Assembly: GCF_001541095.1 (NCBI RefSeq)
Contig: NZ_LMXH01000001.1
Location: 314,385 to 378,384 of the forward strand
Direction: 5' to 3'
Source of the DNA: Paenibacillus sp. FJAT-26967
Lineage (GTDB): Bacteria; Bacillota; Bacilli; Paenibacillales; NBRC-103111
DNA: 64,000 bases
Positions 27,036-35,939 of this stretch are shown here, one piece after another (within the stretch, counting starts at the first letter, position 1; every line of letters begins with the position of its first letter). A model generated the notes under the pieces. The model had not been told where the DNA came from and did no database searches. It was given only the letters and a program-made list of their open reading frames with translations. A program made the translations under genes and the position numbers.

Positions 27036-27076
27036 AACCTTCTACTATTCTACGGGAATATTAGAGGTTTTTTTTT
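27036..27076 (+). terminator. Terminator after the two-component genes
   Basis: AACCTTCTACTATTC pairs with GGAATATTAGAGGTT (mismatches inside) and ends in nine T. Confidence 0.75.
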
Positions 27077-27087
27077 GATAAAAAAGG

Positions 27088-27206
27088 TTGAACAATATCC
27101 CTGAAAATGGTACATTGTTTAAAACTTACTATTCCGCTTTGAATTGTATGTATTTTCTTCCGGACAACCGGGGAAGTCGCGAAACTGTGGCCTCTCCGGT
27201 CTTTTT
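27088..27206 (+). promoter_or_regulatory. Promoter and possible attenuator in front of the GNAT gene
   Basis: TTGAAC (27,088-27,093), 17 bases, TACATT (27,111-27,116). In the leader, CTTCCGG (27,157-27,163) can pair with CCGGGGAAG (27,68-76 of this block, i.e. 27,168-27,176). Alternatively ACCGGGGA (27,167-27,174) can pair with TCTCCGGT (27,193-27,200), which is followed by CTTTTTG. The two hairpins exclude each other, like antiterminator and terminator. Confidence 0.5.
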
Positions 27207-27256
27207 GTTGTTTTGGAGGCATCTACGCCAGGAAATATAGAAGGAGCGTGTCAACT

Positions 27257-27796
27257 ATGGGAAGCCTGCTGGACGTATGCGTCCGGGAAGCGGCGGATTC
27301 AGACCGCGATGCCGTGCTTGCCGTTATGCTGGATGCATATGGAGAGTATGCGGGCCAAATGGCTGCAGACAGATGGCACCAGTACCAGGAAGCTATTGTG
27401 CAGTCGGTTCAAGGGCCGGGTCCGGTTGCAAGGATCGTGGCTGAACTGGCCGGACAAATTGTGGGCAGCGTGCAGCTATTCGTCTCATCGGAAGCGGCCT
27501 ACGGAAGACCGGAGCTGGGTATTCACACGCCTATTATCAGGTATTTATCCGTATCCCCCCGTGCCAGAGGCAGAGGAATTGCAACGCAGCTGATTAAGGA
27601 AAGCGTCAAGCGGTCTCTTGCACTGGGATCTGCGACCCTGCATCTGCATACGTCCGATATGATGGCGCCTGCGATCCGGCTGTACGAGAGGCTCGGCTTC
27701 GAGCGTGCGCCGGATAAAGAGTTCTATAACGGGGACATCCTGGTCAAAAGTTACCGCCTGCATCTGCAGGGGCCGTCTTTTCTCACCTCCTCCTGA
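27257..27796 (+). CDS. GNAT-family N-acetyltransferase (possibly YtmI/SnaA-like)
   Basis: About 179 residues from ATG 27,257, which has AAGGAG 10 bases ahead; GTG 27,248 is too close to that site. The GNAT acetyl-CoA motif is clear: RYLSVSPRARGRGIATQLI with R-x-x-G-x-G/A, and motif B MAPAIRLYERLGFER. It stands first in a row with an amino-acid ABC ATPase, a flavin monooxygenase and an M20 amidohydrolase, the order known from the B. subtilis ytmI-tcyJKLMN-ytmO-hipO region, where an acetyltransferase works in salvage of modified cysteines. The specific substrate is inferred from that order only. Confidence 0.75.
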   Translation: MGSLLDVCVREAADSDRDAVLAVMLDAYGEYAGQMAADRWHQYQEAIVQSVQGPGPVARIVAELAGQIVGSVQLFVSSEAAYGRPELGIHTPIIRYLSVSPRARGRGIATQLIKESVKRSLALGSATLHLHTSDMMAPAIRLYERLGFERAPDKEFYNGDILVKSYRLHLQGPSFLTSS

Positions 27797-27852
27797 GGTT
27801 GGGAATTGAATTAAAACTCGTTCCATTATTTTGAAAAAAGGGGTGAACGGGC

Positions 27853-28605
27853 ATGATCAAGCTGGCCGGGATATCCAAAGCGTTCGGCAAGCAGCTCGTA
27901 CTGCAAAACATTGATTTGACGGTGCGCAAAGGAGAAGTTGTCGTCATTCTGGGCCCGAGCGGATCCGGTAAAACGACTCTCTTGCGATGCATGAACTTCC
28001 TGGAGAGGCCATCCAGCGGCGAGGTGACGATCGGAGACTTTACGGTGAACTGCAAGCGTCCCGCCAAAAAAGATATCCACACCCTGCGCGGAAAGACGGC
28101 TATGGTGTTTCAGCAGTACAATTTATTCAAGCACAAGACGGTTCTGGAGAATGTGATGGAAGGGCTGATCGTCGCCCAGAAAATACCCAAGCAAGAAGCC
28201 CGTGCCAGAAGCGCGGAGGTTCTGCTGAAGGTAGGATTGTCCGGCAAGCTGGATGCCTATCCGAGTCAGCTGTCCGGCGGACAGCAGCAGCGTGTCGGTA
28301 TTGCCCGGGCGTTAGTGCTGAACCCGGAGGTTATCTTGTTCGATGAACCTACTTCCGCTCTTGACCCTGAGCTGGTTGGCGAGGTGCTGGCCGTGATCCG
28401 CAAAATCGCCAAGGAAGGCATCACGATGATTATCGTGACCCATGAGATGAGCTTTGCCCGCGAAGTATCGAACCATGTCGTGTTCATGGACGGCGGGGTT
28501 ATCGTCGAAGAAGGGAAGCCGGGCGAGCTGTTTCATTCACCGAAGGAAGAGCGGACGAAACAGTTCCTGAAGCGGATTACACCGGAGCTGAATTACTCGA
28601 TCTAA
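27853..28605 (+). CDS. Polar amino acid ABC transporter ATPase (TcyN/GlnQ-like)
   Basis: 250 residues with all ABC motifs: Walker [11 protein letters not shown]-loop [12 protein letters not shown], signature [15 protein letters not shown], Walker [15 protein letters not shown] and switch THEM. The Q-loop YNLF.H.TVLEN and the short length are typical of the polar amino acid uptake family; the insert [15 protein letters not shown] is as in TcyC/TcyN cystine ATPases. No permease or binding protein gene lies beside it, although in the comparable B. subtilis operon four transporter genes precede tcyN. Either those genes were lost or the ATPase serves a transporter encoded elsewhere. Confidence 0.88.
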   Translation: MIKLAGISKAFGKQLVLQNIDLTVRKGEVVVILGPSGSGKTTLLRCMNFLERPSSGEVTIGDFTVNCKRPAKKDIHTLRGKTAMVFQQYNLFKHKTVLENVMEGLIVAQKIPKQEARARSAEVLLKVGLSGKLDAYPSQLSGGQQQRVGIARALVLNPEVILFDEPTSALDPELVGEVLAVIRKIAKEGITMIIVTHEMSFAREVSNHVVFMDGGVIVEEGKPGELFHSPKEERTKQFLKRITPELNYSI

Positions 28606-28692
28606 GCGGCTGGGTACTCGGCGCATAGACAATGGAGGCCGCAGCTTGCTGCGGCAGCCATAGGAATAGGACAACAGACAGGAGGAATCGCG

Positions 28693-29805
28693 TTGGCGAT
28701 CAAATTAAGTATTCTGGATCAGACCCCGATTTATGAAGGTGAAACGGCTGCAGAAGCCTTTCAGAGAACCGTCCGGCTTGCGCAGAAAGCGGAGGAACTC
28801 GGCTATACCCGCTTCTGGGTGTCCGAGCACCATGATTCCGGTGTGGTAGCGGGTTCCTCTCCCGAAGTGCTTATTGCCCATCTGCTGGCCAAAACGGATC
28901 GGATCCGGCTCGGATCCGGCGGCGTCATGCTGCAGCATTACAGCCCCTACAAGGTGGCGGAGAATTTTAACGTTCTGGCTTCGCTCGGTCCCGGAAGGAT
29001 TGATCTTGGCATCGGGCGCGCTCCGGGGGGACTGCCGAGATCGACTCAGGCTCTGCAGCAAGGCGGGGCGGATCCGGTTTCTCTCACGGATAAAATTACC
29101 GAGCTGCGCCAGTACATACATAACCGGCTGGAAGAAGATCATCCGCTTTACGGACTGCGGGCAAACCCCGTTACGGATCATCCCGCGGACTTGTATGTGC
29201 TCGGAACCAGTGCAGCCAGCGCCGAAATCGCGGCAGAGCTGGGTCTGCCCTACGTGTTTTCTTTATTCATTAACGGCGACCCGGATACGGCCATTCAAGC
29301 TTTGCAGGCTTACCGGTCAAATTTCAATGACACGTTTGGAACGAAGCCGCAGGCCATCTTAGGCGTTTCTGTGATCGCGGCCGAAAGCGATGAAGAAGCG
29401 CAGAGACTTGCCGGCGATCACAAACTTGTCAAAATCCACCTTGAAAGCGGCAGAACGATTACCGTAAGCAACTTGGAGCATGCACAGGAATTCGGCAGCC
29501 AGACTAAGGAAAAATTTACAATTGAGGTAAAAGAGCCGCAGGTAACCAAAGGCTCGATAGAGAAAGTAAAAAAAGAGCTGCTGGAGCTTCAGCGGGCGAC
29601 GGGGGTTGACGAGTTTATCGTCATCACGGCAGTTGAAGATTTCCCCCGAAGACTCCGCTCCTTCGAGCTGCTCAAAGAAGCATTCAACGACACGTCCGAT
29701 GACGATGAAATAGAAGAAAACGTATTGGCAGGAAACCCGTCGTCAGGTAGGGGAGAAGCTGATGATGGAAGCGGCAAACACCGGATCGTTGAACCGGTCA
29801 TCTAG
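28693..29805 (+). CDS. LLM-class flavin-dependent monooxygenase (YtmO-like)
   Basis: 370 residues. The N-terminus LSILDQTPIYEGETAAEAF, the FWVSEHHDSGVVAGSSPEVL segment and GPGRIDLGIGRAPGG are characteristic of single-component luciferase-like oxygenases of the YtmO/YvbT kind. Position in the cluster suggests oxidation of an S-alkylated cysteine derivative with FMNH2. The last 35 residues are an acidic, low-complexity tail (NDTSDDDEIEENVLAG...) not usual in the family. AGGAGGA precedes the TTG/ATG region; the TTG at 28,693 is the start. Confidence 0.85.
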   Translation: MAIKLSILDQTPIYEGETAAEAFQRTVRLAQKAEELGYTRFWVSEHHDSGVVAGSSPEVLIAHLLAKTDRIRLGSGGVMLQHYSPYKVAENFNVLASLGPGRIDLGIGRAPGGLPRSTQALQQGGADPVSLTDKITELRQYIHNRLEEDHPLYGLRANPVTDHPADLYVLGTSAASAEIAAELGLPYVFSLFINGDPDTAIQALQAYRSNFNDTFGTKPQAILGVSVIAAESDEEAQRLAGDHKLVKIHLESGRTITVSNLEHAQEFGSQTKEKFTIEVKEPQVTKGSIEKVKKELLELQRATGVDEFIVITAVEDFPRRLRSFELLKEAFNDTSDDDEIEENVLAGNPSSGRGEADDGSGKHRIVEPVI

Positions 29806-29844
29806 CTGCTGCATGAACCCGCTGAACAGAAGGAGGCAGAGAGA

Positions 29845-31182
29845 ATGGGAAGAGAGTCCACACTTACGCGTCCGGAAGCAAGTGAGCTGCTGCCGAAATT
29901 GATCTCGATCCGGCGCCATCTGCATCAGTACCCGGAATTATCACATGAAGAATTCGAAACGACCGCATCCGTCAAGGGCTGGCTGGAGGAAGCGGGCATC
30001 CGTATTGCACCGTTCAGTCTCCGCACAGGATTAGTCGCGGAAGTGGGAGGCGTGAAGCCCGGCCCCGTCATTGCGATCCGGGCCGATATTGACGCGCTGC
30101 CGATCCAGGAGGAAACGGGACTCCCGTACGCCTCCCGGTTCCCGGGCAGAATGCATGCGTGCGGCCACGACTTCCATACGGCGTCCGCGATCGGTGCAGC
30201 CTACCTGCTCAAAGAGAAGGAGCAGGAGCTGGAAGGCACCGTCCGCTTCCTGTTCCAGCCGGCGGAAGAGAAAGCCAGCGGAGCGCTGAAGGTGATCGCC
30301 AGCGGCGCCCTGGAGAATGTGCAGGCCATCTTCGGACTGCACAATAAGCCTGATTTGCCGGTGGGAACACTCGGCATCAAAGAGGGGCCGCTGATGGCCG
30401 CGGCCGACGGCTTCGTCGTCGAGCTGACGGGCCTCGGCTCCCATGCCGCAGTGCCGGAGGCCGGCATCGATCCGATCGTGGCTGCCGCCCAGATCGTCTC
30501 GGCCGTGCAGGCGATCGTCAGCCGCAGCGTAAGTCCGCTGCACAGCGCCGTCATCAGCGTAACCAAGCTGCACAGCGGCACCGCGTGGAATGTGATCCCG
30601 GACAAGGCGGTCCTCGAAGGCACGATCCGCACTTTCGACGAGCCGGTCCGGCTCCGGGTGCTGGAGCGGTTCCGTGAGGTGGTCGAAGGAGTGGCTTCCG
30701 CTTACGGGACGAAGGCTTCCGTACGCTGGGTCCAGGGGCCGCCGCCCGTCATTAATGACGGCGCTCTGGCGGAGCTCGCGGAAGAAGAGGCCACGAGCCT
30801 GGGTTATACGGCGGTGAGGCCGGTGCCCTCACCTGCCGGAGAGGACTTCGCCTTCTACCAGCGGCAGGTGCCGGGTCTCTTCGTATTCGCAGGCACCGCT
30901 GGCAGCCGCGAATGGCACCACCCGGCCTTTGACCTCGACGAAGCCGCTTTGCCGGTCAGCGCGCGGTTCTTGGCCGGTGTTGCCGAGCGGGCGCTCCGGC
31001 AGGGGAAGACCGCACCTGCCGGTTCTTCGGAAGCAGGGCGGCTCAGCCAGGCAGAGCGGCTTGCGGCCGCCATGCGTGTCAAGGACGGGGAGCAGGCCGA
31101 ACCGGCGGATTCCGTAGAAGCTGGCAAAGCCGGGGCTCCCGCTGACGCCGTCAGACCTGCGGGAGCCGGGACAAGCGGATGA
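29845..31182 (+). CDS. M20-family amidohydrolase (HipO/SndA-like) with C-terminal extension
   Basis: 445 residues. M20D motifs are present: IRRHLHQYPELSHEE, IRADIDALPI, RMHACGHDFHTA (metal-binding Cys/His), FQPAEEKASGA, and GEDFAFYQ. Such enzymes remove N-acyl groups from amino acids; in the ytm/yxe-type clusters the homologue deacetylates N-acetylated modified cysteines. Residues after about 385 form an Ala/Glu/Gly-rich tail of roughly 60 residues absent from ordinary M20D proteins. The stop overlaps the start of the next gene by 4 bases (ATGA), so both are translated together. Confidence 0.88.
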   Translation: MGRESTLTRPEASELLPKLISIRRHLHQYPELSHEEFETTASVKGWLEEAGIRIAPFSLRTGLVAEVGGVKPGPVIAIRADIDALPIQEETGLPYASRFPGRMHACGHDFHTASAIGAAYLLKEKEQELEGTVRFLFQPAEEKASGALKVIASGALENVQAIFGLHNKPDLPVGTLGIKEGPLMAAADGFVVELTGLGSHAAVPEAGIDPIVAAAQIVSAVQAIVSRSVSPLHSAVISVTKLHSGTAWNVIPDKAVLEGTIRTFDEPVRLRVLERFREVVEGVASAYGTKASVRWVQGPPPVINDGALAELAEEEATSLGYTAVRPVPSPAGEDFAFYQRQVPGLFVFAGTAGSREWHHPAFDLDEAALPVSARFLAGVAERALRQGKTAPAGSSEAGRLSQAERLAAAMRVKDGEQAEPADSVEAGKAGAPADAVRPAGAGTSG

Positions 31183-32342
31183 GAGCGGGAACGGCTTACG
31201 ATGTCATCGTTGTCGGTGCAGGCTCCATGGGGATGAGCGCGGGGTACCACCTCGCGCGCAGTGGAGTGCGCACGCTGCTGCTCGACGCGTATGACCCTCC
31301 GCACGGCGAGGGGAGCCATCACGGTGAACCGAGGCTCATCCGTCATGCCTACAGCGGAGGCTCCGCGTATATTAAGATGGCGCTGCGTGCGCAGCAGCTG
31401 TGGCAGCAGCTGGAGGAGGAGTCAGGGACCAAGCTGTTTGCCGCTTCTGGCGTAATCAACGTGGCGAGCGCGGATTTGTTCAAATTCCCCTCCCGTTTGA
31501 AGGATGCAAGGTCGCTTGGCGTAGAGGTTGAAACGCTGGACGCCGCCGAAATTTGCAGGCGCTGGCCCGGCTTCAGTCTGCCCGGGCATTTTACCGGCAT
31601 GTATGAGCCGGATGCGGGCTATCTCTTCAGCGAGCAGTGTGTTGCAGCTCTGCGCAAGCTCGCTGTGGATGCAGGCGCAGAGCTGCTGACCCATACGCCT
31701 GTGAACCGGATTGAAGTCCGGCAGGGATGCGCAGCTGTTCATACGAAGAATGGCATTTATTATGCACAGCATGCCATTCTGAGTGCAGGCGCATGGTTCC
31801 GGACGCTGGAGCCGTTCATTACTCTTCCCGTCCGCTCCGTCCGCAAAGCGATCGGCTGGTTTAACCCGCTGGTACCTTTGTATGAAGCGGGTTCTTTTCC
31901 GGGTTTTACATTGGCGGATGCCGGAGGCACTTATTACGGGTTTCCCAGTATCGGAGGTGCGGGCCTGAAAATCGGACGGCATGATACGGGGCACGACTGG
32001 ACAGCGGGGGAAGTACTGGAGCCTTTCGGCCGCTATGCGGAGGATGAGGGAGACCTGCGGGCTGTCCTTGAGACTTACATGCCCCAAGCGGCAGGGACCT
32101 TGAACAAGGGGGCCGTCTGCAAGTATGAGCTGACGCCGGACGATGATTTTATTATAGACCGGCATCCATTGTATCCGAATGTACTTCTGGCGGGGGGCTT
32201 TTCGGGGCATGGGTTTAAGTTTTCCAGTGTCGTGGGCGAGATTCTGACGGAGCTGATCCTCAACGGGCGTTCTGGTCTAAATCTGGAGCCTTTTGCATTA
32301 TCAAGGTTTGGGGCGGGGGCTTGCGCGTCTGGGCCCATCTAA
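31179..32342 (+). CDS. FAD-dependent N-methyl amino acid oxidase (SolA/sarcosine oxidase-like)
   Basis: 387 residues. FAD-binding DVIVVGAGSMGMSAGYHLA, then DPPHGEGSHHGEPRLIRHAY, a stretch strongly typical of monomeric N-methyltryptophan/sarcosine oxidases. AVCKYELTPDDDFIIDRHP contains the Cys that binds FAD covalently in this family, and GGFSGHGFKFSSVVGE is the C-terminal flavin contact. It oxidises an N-methyl amine, releasing formaldehyde and hydrogen peroxide. It overlaps the amidohydrolase gene by 4 bases. The combination with an organosulfur salvage set is unusual and may mean the imported compound is N-methylated. Confidence 0.88.
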   Translation: MRAGTAYDVIVVGAGSMGMSAGYHLARSGVRTLLLDAYDPPHGEGSHHGEPRLIRHAYSGGSAYIKMALRAQQLWQQLEEESGTKLFAASGVINVASADLFKFPSRLKDARSLGVEVETLDAAEICRRWPGFSLPGHFTGMYEPDAGYLFSEQCVAALRKLAVDAGAELLTHTPVNRIEVRQGCAAVHTKNGIYYAQHAILSAGAWFRTLEPFITLPVRSVRKAIGWFNPLVPLYEAGSFPGFTLADAGGTYYGFPSIGGAGLKIGRHDTGHDWTAGEVLEPFGRYAEDEGDLRAVLETYMPQAAGTLNKGAVCKYELTPDDDFIIDRHPLYPNVLLAGGFSGHGFKFSSVVGEILTELILNGRSGLNLEPFALSRFGAGACASGPI

Positions 32343-32358
32343 AAAAGGAGGAAGTGCG

Positions 32359-32829
32359 ATGAGTGAAACGGTTGTGGATATCGGACGTTATCTGGCTACT
32401 TATGCACAATTGAAGGAAGCGATTGAAGGATTGACTGAGGAGCAGCTGACTTGGAAGCCCGCACCGGATAAATGGAGCATCACGGAGGTGCTGGCTCATC
32501 TGGCAGACCACAATCTGATTGTGTCCTTCCGGATTCGTGAAATCCTTGCGGGTTCCGATAAGCCGCTGCCGTCCTTTAACCAGGATGACTGGGTGGGCGG
32601 GCAGAGAGCGAACGAGGGGGACGCTTCCGAATATCTGGATCTATTTGATGCCCTGTTGCGTTACAACAGTTTCTTGTTCTACCGGTTGTCTAAGGAAGAT
32701 TGGGAGAAAACGGCTGATTTCCGCGGGAATCCCGTGACTGCCGGGTGGTTTGTGGAGGCATTTACGAATCATGTCGGCAAGCATCTTGGACAGATCGAGC
32801 GCAATAAATCGGCTTATGTGCCGGTCTGA
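32359..32829 (+). CDS. DinB-family protein (YfiT-type metal-binding fold)
   Basis: 156 residues from ATG 32,359, with AAGGAGG ahead; a longer frame upstream lacks a site. DinB four-helix bundle: LTWKPAPDKWSITEVLAHLADH, containing the first metal-binding His, and FTNHVGKHLGQIER near the C-terminus with the other His residues. Many members are thiol transferases (bacillithiol-dependent S-transferases), others are uncharacterised. It follows the oxidase gene by 16 bases and closes the operon, which fits a thiol-related role. Confidence 0.8.
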   Translation: MSETVVDIGRYLATYAQLKEAIEGLTEEQLTWKPAPDKWSITEVLAHLADHNLIVSFRIREILAGSDKPLPSFNQDDWVGGQRANEGDASEYLDLFDALLRYNSFLFYRLSKEDWEKTADFRGNPVTAGWFVEAFTNHVGKHLGQIERNKSAYVPV

Positions 32830-32863
32830 TTAACGATAGCGTGCGGGTTTCTTACAAAAGTAC

Positions 32864-32909
32864 AAAGAGCAAGCTTGGCGGGTAACGCCCTGAAAGCTTG
32901 CTCTTTTTG
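32864..32909. terminator. Strong terminator
   Basis: A perfect 13-bp stem (AAAGAGCAAGCTT with its complement) ends in TTTTTG; it separates convergent operons. Confidence 0.85.
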
Positions 32910-32995
32910 TGTTCACAGTTCGTGCTTGGCGGTTTAAAAGCGGGGTTAGTTCGTGCAACGGTATAAGTCTGGTGCTCATCAGCGGGGATAACATC

Positions 32996-33556
32996 TCATT
33001 GAAGCGCCTGATCAGCGTTCAGCAGCAGACGGGTCTGCTCCTCCCAGCCCTGTTCATCGAGAACTCCGAGAACGGTGCTGGTCACCTTCCCGTTCTTATC
33101 TACGAAAAAAGTGGAGGGGATGGGCTGAATCCGGTAGGCGGCGGAGGCATCCCCTTCCGTATCGAGCAGCACGGGGAACTTGAACCCGTAGTGTGTGCTG
33201 AAGGCCTGTGCTTTGTCGGGGGAATCCATCAAGGTGAGGTTAACGGCCAGGATCTGAACGTCTGATCCGTACTGATCATGCAGCTTGGCAAGAGCTGGGG
33301 CTTCCTCCTTGCAGGGAGCGCACCAGGAAGCCCAGAAGTTAATAATGACCGGTTTGCCGCGATACTGCTCCAGGCTATAGGTCTTCTGATCCTGCCCGGC
33401 GAGTGAGAATTCAGGAGCAAGAAGACCGATCTGCGGGCCGTAGTCTGCCCCGGCCCCACTCAGCTGAACCGGCTGCTGATACAAGCAAAGCCCGGCCAGC
33501 AGGAAGACGGCGGTTAGAATGCCCCACTGGGCTGTTGCTTTCATGCCGAATCTCAT
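32996..33556 (-). CDS. Membrane-anchored thioredoxin-like protein (TlpA/ResA type)
   Basis: 186 residues with an N-terminal signal anchor (WGILTAVFLLAGLCLYQ) and an extracytoplasmic AhpC/TSA-TlpA domain. The redox motif is WCAPC (Cys79, Cys82), with the cis-Pro in PIPSTFFVDKNGKV. It keeps exported cysteines reduced or carries reducing power outward. It follows the YtkA-like lipoprotein gene by 6 bases, a pairing also seen in copper or cytochrome handling, and lies near genes for sulfur compound uptake. Confidence 0.87.
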   Translation of the reverse strand: MRFGMKATAQWGILTAVFLLAGLCLYQQPVQLSGAGADYGPQIGLLAPEFSLAGQDQKTYSLEQYRGKPVIINFWASWCAPCKEEAPALAKLHDQYGSDVQILAVNLTLMDSPDKAQAFSTHYGFKFPVLLDTEGDASAAYRIQPIPSTFFVDKNGKVTSTVLGVLDEQGWEEQTRLLLNADQALQ

Positions 33557-33562
33557 CTCCTT

Positions 33563-34039
33563 CTAATGAACCTCGAACGATTCCATTTTCATTTCATGTG
33601 TCTCTGCAGTCGTTACATGGATAACAATCGAGTAAGCTCCTTTGTCGGTAAAGGAGCCCTTCAGGCTGTAGCTCCCTTTGTTGTCGGGCTCCGCCGCCTG
33701 CTGCAGGTGTTCCCCATCCGGTTCATCCTGTCTCCAGATTTCAAAGCCGACTGAAGCGTCTTTAACGGGGATGTTTCCCCGGGTGATCTTCACCGTTAGG
33801 CGAGCCGTTTGATTGGCTTCGATTGTCTGAGGAACAGCGGCGAATGTGATCGTGAGCTCTTTGGTCTCCGGTGCGGGACTCTCTGCGCTGTAGGAGGCGG
33901 TTCCGGGATTGCCGCAGGCGGGAGGCAGAGCTGCCAGAAGCAGCAGGAAACTGAGCAACCGGGCTAATCTGAGCGGCTTAAGGAACCTGTTCCAATAAGT
34001 ACTTCCTGTGTACAGGTCTTGGGAATGACGGGGCACCAT
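33563..34039 (-). CDS. Lipoprotein with FixH/YtkA-like domain
   Basis: 158 residues as drawn; the start is uncertain and a shorter one before RLLSFLLLLAALPPACG is possible. The lipobox ALPPAC puts the lipidated Cys at about 42. The mature domain (about 60-158) is a beta-sandwich with QTARLTVKITRGNIPVKDASVGFE and the ending DKGAYSIVIHVTTAETHEMK, which resembles YtkA/FixH domains. These are linked to copper or oxidase assembly in some bacteria, but here the function is open. Probable partner of the TlpA-like protein. Confidence 0.7.
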   Translation of the reverse strand: MVPRHSQDLYTGSTYWNRFLKPLRLARLLSFLLLLAALPPACGNPGTASYSAESPAPETKELTITFAAVPQTIEANQTARLTVKITRGNIPVKDASVGFEIWRQDEPDGEHLQQAAEPDNKGSYSLKGSFTDKGAYSIVIHVTTAETHEMKMESFEVH

Positions 34040-34136
34040 TTATCCTCATTTCTTTAAAAACTGAATAACGCGTATCCTGTCCGTTAGGACAGAACGTAAA
34101 TACCGGCCGTAAACGTACAGCGTGAATGAAAGTTGT

Positions 34137-34907
34137 TTATGGGAGCAGATGCAGAATCTCCAGAATTTCGGACCGGTAACGGAAGAATTCCGGGCTGTTG
34201 CGCTGGCGGGGACGAGGGAGACGGATCTCCAGTATCTCGCGGATTTCGGCAGGTCTGGGCGTCATAACGATGACCCGGTCGCTCATGTAGACGGCCTCAT
34301 CGATATCATGGGTAACGAATACCATCGTGGTGCCGCGCTCCCGCCAGATCCGGATCATCTCATCCTGTAAATTCATCCTTGTAAAAGCATCCAGAGCCCC
34401 GAGCGGTTCATCCAGCAGCAAGACTTTCGGGTGGTTGACCAGCGCCCGGGCCAGTGCAGCCCGCTGGGCCATCCCTCCGGAGAGGGTGTGCGGGTAAGCC
34501 TTTTCGAAGCCTTTTAGTCCCACCAGTTCGATGTATGTATCCACTTCGGAAGCAAGCTCCTTCACGATTCCTCTGGCTTCGAGGCCGCTGGCCACGTTGT
34601 CCCATACATTTTTCCATGGAAAAAGTGTAGGGTCCTGGAAAACCAGCCCCCGGGTATAGTGAGGACTGCGGATGGGCTCCCCGTCGAGCACCAGATCCCC
34701 CGAAGTAGGCTGGTCAAGACCGGCTATTAGCCTCAGAAGCGTAGATTTCCCGCAGCCGCTCGGGCCGATCAGCGACACAAACTCACCCGGATGGATATCC
34801 AGGTTAACGTTCTGAAGAGCGGTGATGGTTTTCTCTTCCGTATCCAGGAAAATACGGCTGACCTCCCGGATGGCAATCCGGCCCTGAACTTCAGCGGTTG
34901 TTACCAT
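34137..34907 (-). CDS. Nitrate/sulfonate/taurine-type ABC transporter ATPase (SsuB-like)
   Basis: 256 residues. Walker A GPSGCGKST, Q-loop VFQDPTLFPWKNVWDN, signature LSGGMAQRAALARAL, Walker B VLLLDEPLGALD, switch THDIDEA. The FPW after the Q-loop and GGM.QR signature are typical of the SsuB/TauB/NrtD family. It overlaps the end of the permease gene by 7 bases. Downstream (34,078-34,092) a 6-bp hairpin CTGTCC-GTTA-GGACAG may be a weak terminator. Confidence 0.9.
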   Translation of the reverse strand: MVTTAEVQGRIAIREVSRIFLDTEEKTITALQNVNLDIHPGEFVSLIGPSGCGKSTLLRLIAGLDQPTSGDLVLDGEPIRSPHYTRGLVFQDPTLFPWKNVWDNVASGLEARGIVKELASEVDTYIELVGLKGFEKAYPHTLSGGMAQRAALARALVNHPKVLLLDEPLGALDAFTRMNLQDEMIRIWRERGTTMVFVTHDIDEAVYMSDRVIVMTPRPAEIREILEIRLPRPRQRNSPEFFRYRSEILEILHLLP

Positions 34908-35905
34908 TTGATCAATCCTTTCTGCCAGATGAGCACTTTATCTTTGAATTTGAACAGCAGCGTAATGATGCCGGAGAACAGCACCGCCATAATGAACAGT
35001 GCGGCATACACCTTATAGTATTCGCCCCAGCCCTGCGCCCAGGTGATATAGAAGCCGAGACCTGCCTTAACTCCTAGCATTTCCGCAACGATCAGGGTGA
35101 CGAAAGAGGTGCCTGTTCCCATGAACAGACCGATAAAAATTTGCGGAAATGCTGCCGGTATCGCTACTTTGCGGATCAGATAGCTTTCGCCCGCACCGAG
35201 GGTCTTGGCTACTTCGAAGAAGGAGTTATTCACATTGGCTATTCCAGTCCATGTCATAACCGTTACGGGGAACCAGACGGCCAGGACGATCAGGAAGACG
35301 CTGGCGGAGAAACTCGTAGGGAAGATCACCAGTACGATCGGAATCCAGGCTGTCGACGGGATCGGGCCGAGTACCCGCAGGAAGGGATTTACCCAGTAGC
35401 GGAACCGGTGATACCAGCCCATCAGTATGCCGGTTGCGAGGCCGAGTACCGTACCGATGATATATCCGGTGGCGAGCAGGCGGAAGGAGTAAAGGGTGCT
35501 GACGGCCAAGCTTGAGGCTTCACCGATAAGAGCGTCCAGAATCTTGACCTGAGACGGGAAATACGGCATCGGGAAGAGATCCAGCTTCTGGGTCAGCAGC
35601 TGCCAGATGCCGAGCAGCACAAGAACCAGCGTTACGAGCGGCGCCTGCTCCCGGAGCTTGCGACCGAGGGCGGGGCGCAAGAATCCTCCGGTGATCAGCG
35701 CAGCATAGATGAAGAGAAACAAGGCAAGCAGTCCGGTATAAATTCCATTGCTTGCCGCGGGCTGTTTATCCGGCAGACCCAGATGCACAAAGAAAGAAGC
35801 GCCGGTGATCAGAACGGGCAGCAGGGTCTGCCAGGTCCATAACCGGCTAGGGGTGGATGCATGTGAATGAGGAAGAACTGCCTTCTCAGCGGAATACAAA
35901 CTCAT
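34901..35905 (-). CDS. Nitrate/sulfonate/taurine-type ABC transporter permease (SsuC-like), with extra N-terminal helices
   Basis: 334 residues, about 80 more than usual SsuC proteins. The extra N-terminus contains two membrane segments (LLPVLITGASFFVHLGL; YTGLLALFLFIYAALITGGF). The core has the BPD_transp_1 loop: EVAKTLGAGESYLIRKVAIP then AAFPQIFIGL. It forms the channel with the SsuB-like ATPase and the binding protein encoded on the other strand at 36,342. AAGGAGG precedes the ATG. Confidence 0.88.
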   Translation of the reverse strand: MSLYSAEKAVLPHSHASTPSRLWTWQTLLPVLITGASFFVHLGLPDKQPAASNGIYTGLLALFLFIYAALITGGFLRPALGRKLREQAPLVTLVLVLLGIWQLLTQKLDLFPMPYFPSQVKILDALIGEASSLAVSTLYSFRLLATGYIIGTVLGLATGILMGWYHRFRYWVNPFLRVLGPIPSTAWIPIVLVIFPTSFSASVFLIVLAVWFPVTVMTWTGIANVNNSFFEVAKTLGAGESYLIRKVAIPAAFPQIFIGLFMGTGTSFVTLIVAEMLGVKAGLGFYITWAQGWGEYYKVYAALFIMAVLFSGIITLLFKFKDKVLIWQKGLIKW

Positions 35906-35939
35906 TGGAATGGGCCTCCTTCAGGTATAGATAAAGAAA

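Noticed and set aside
27144-27593. 149-codon plus-strand frame overlapping the GNAT gene
   Set aside because: The GNAT motifs are in the other frame with a good ribosome binding site; this frame starts at an unsupported TTG within the leader.
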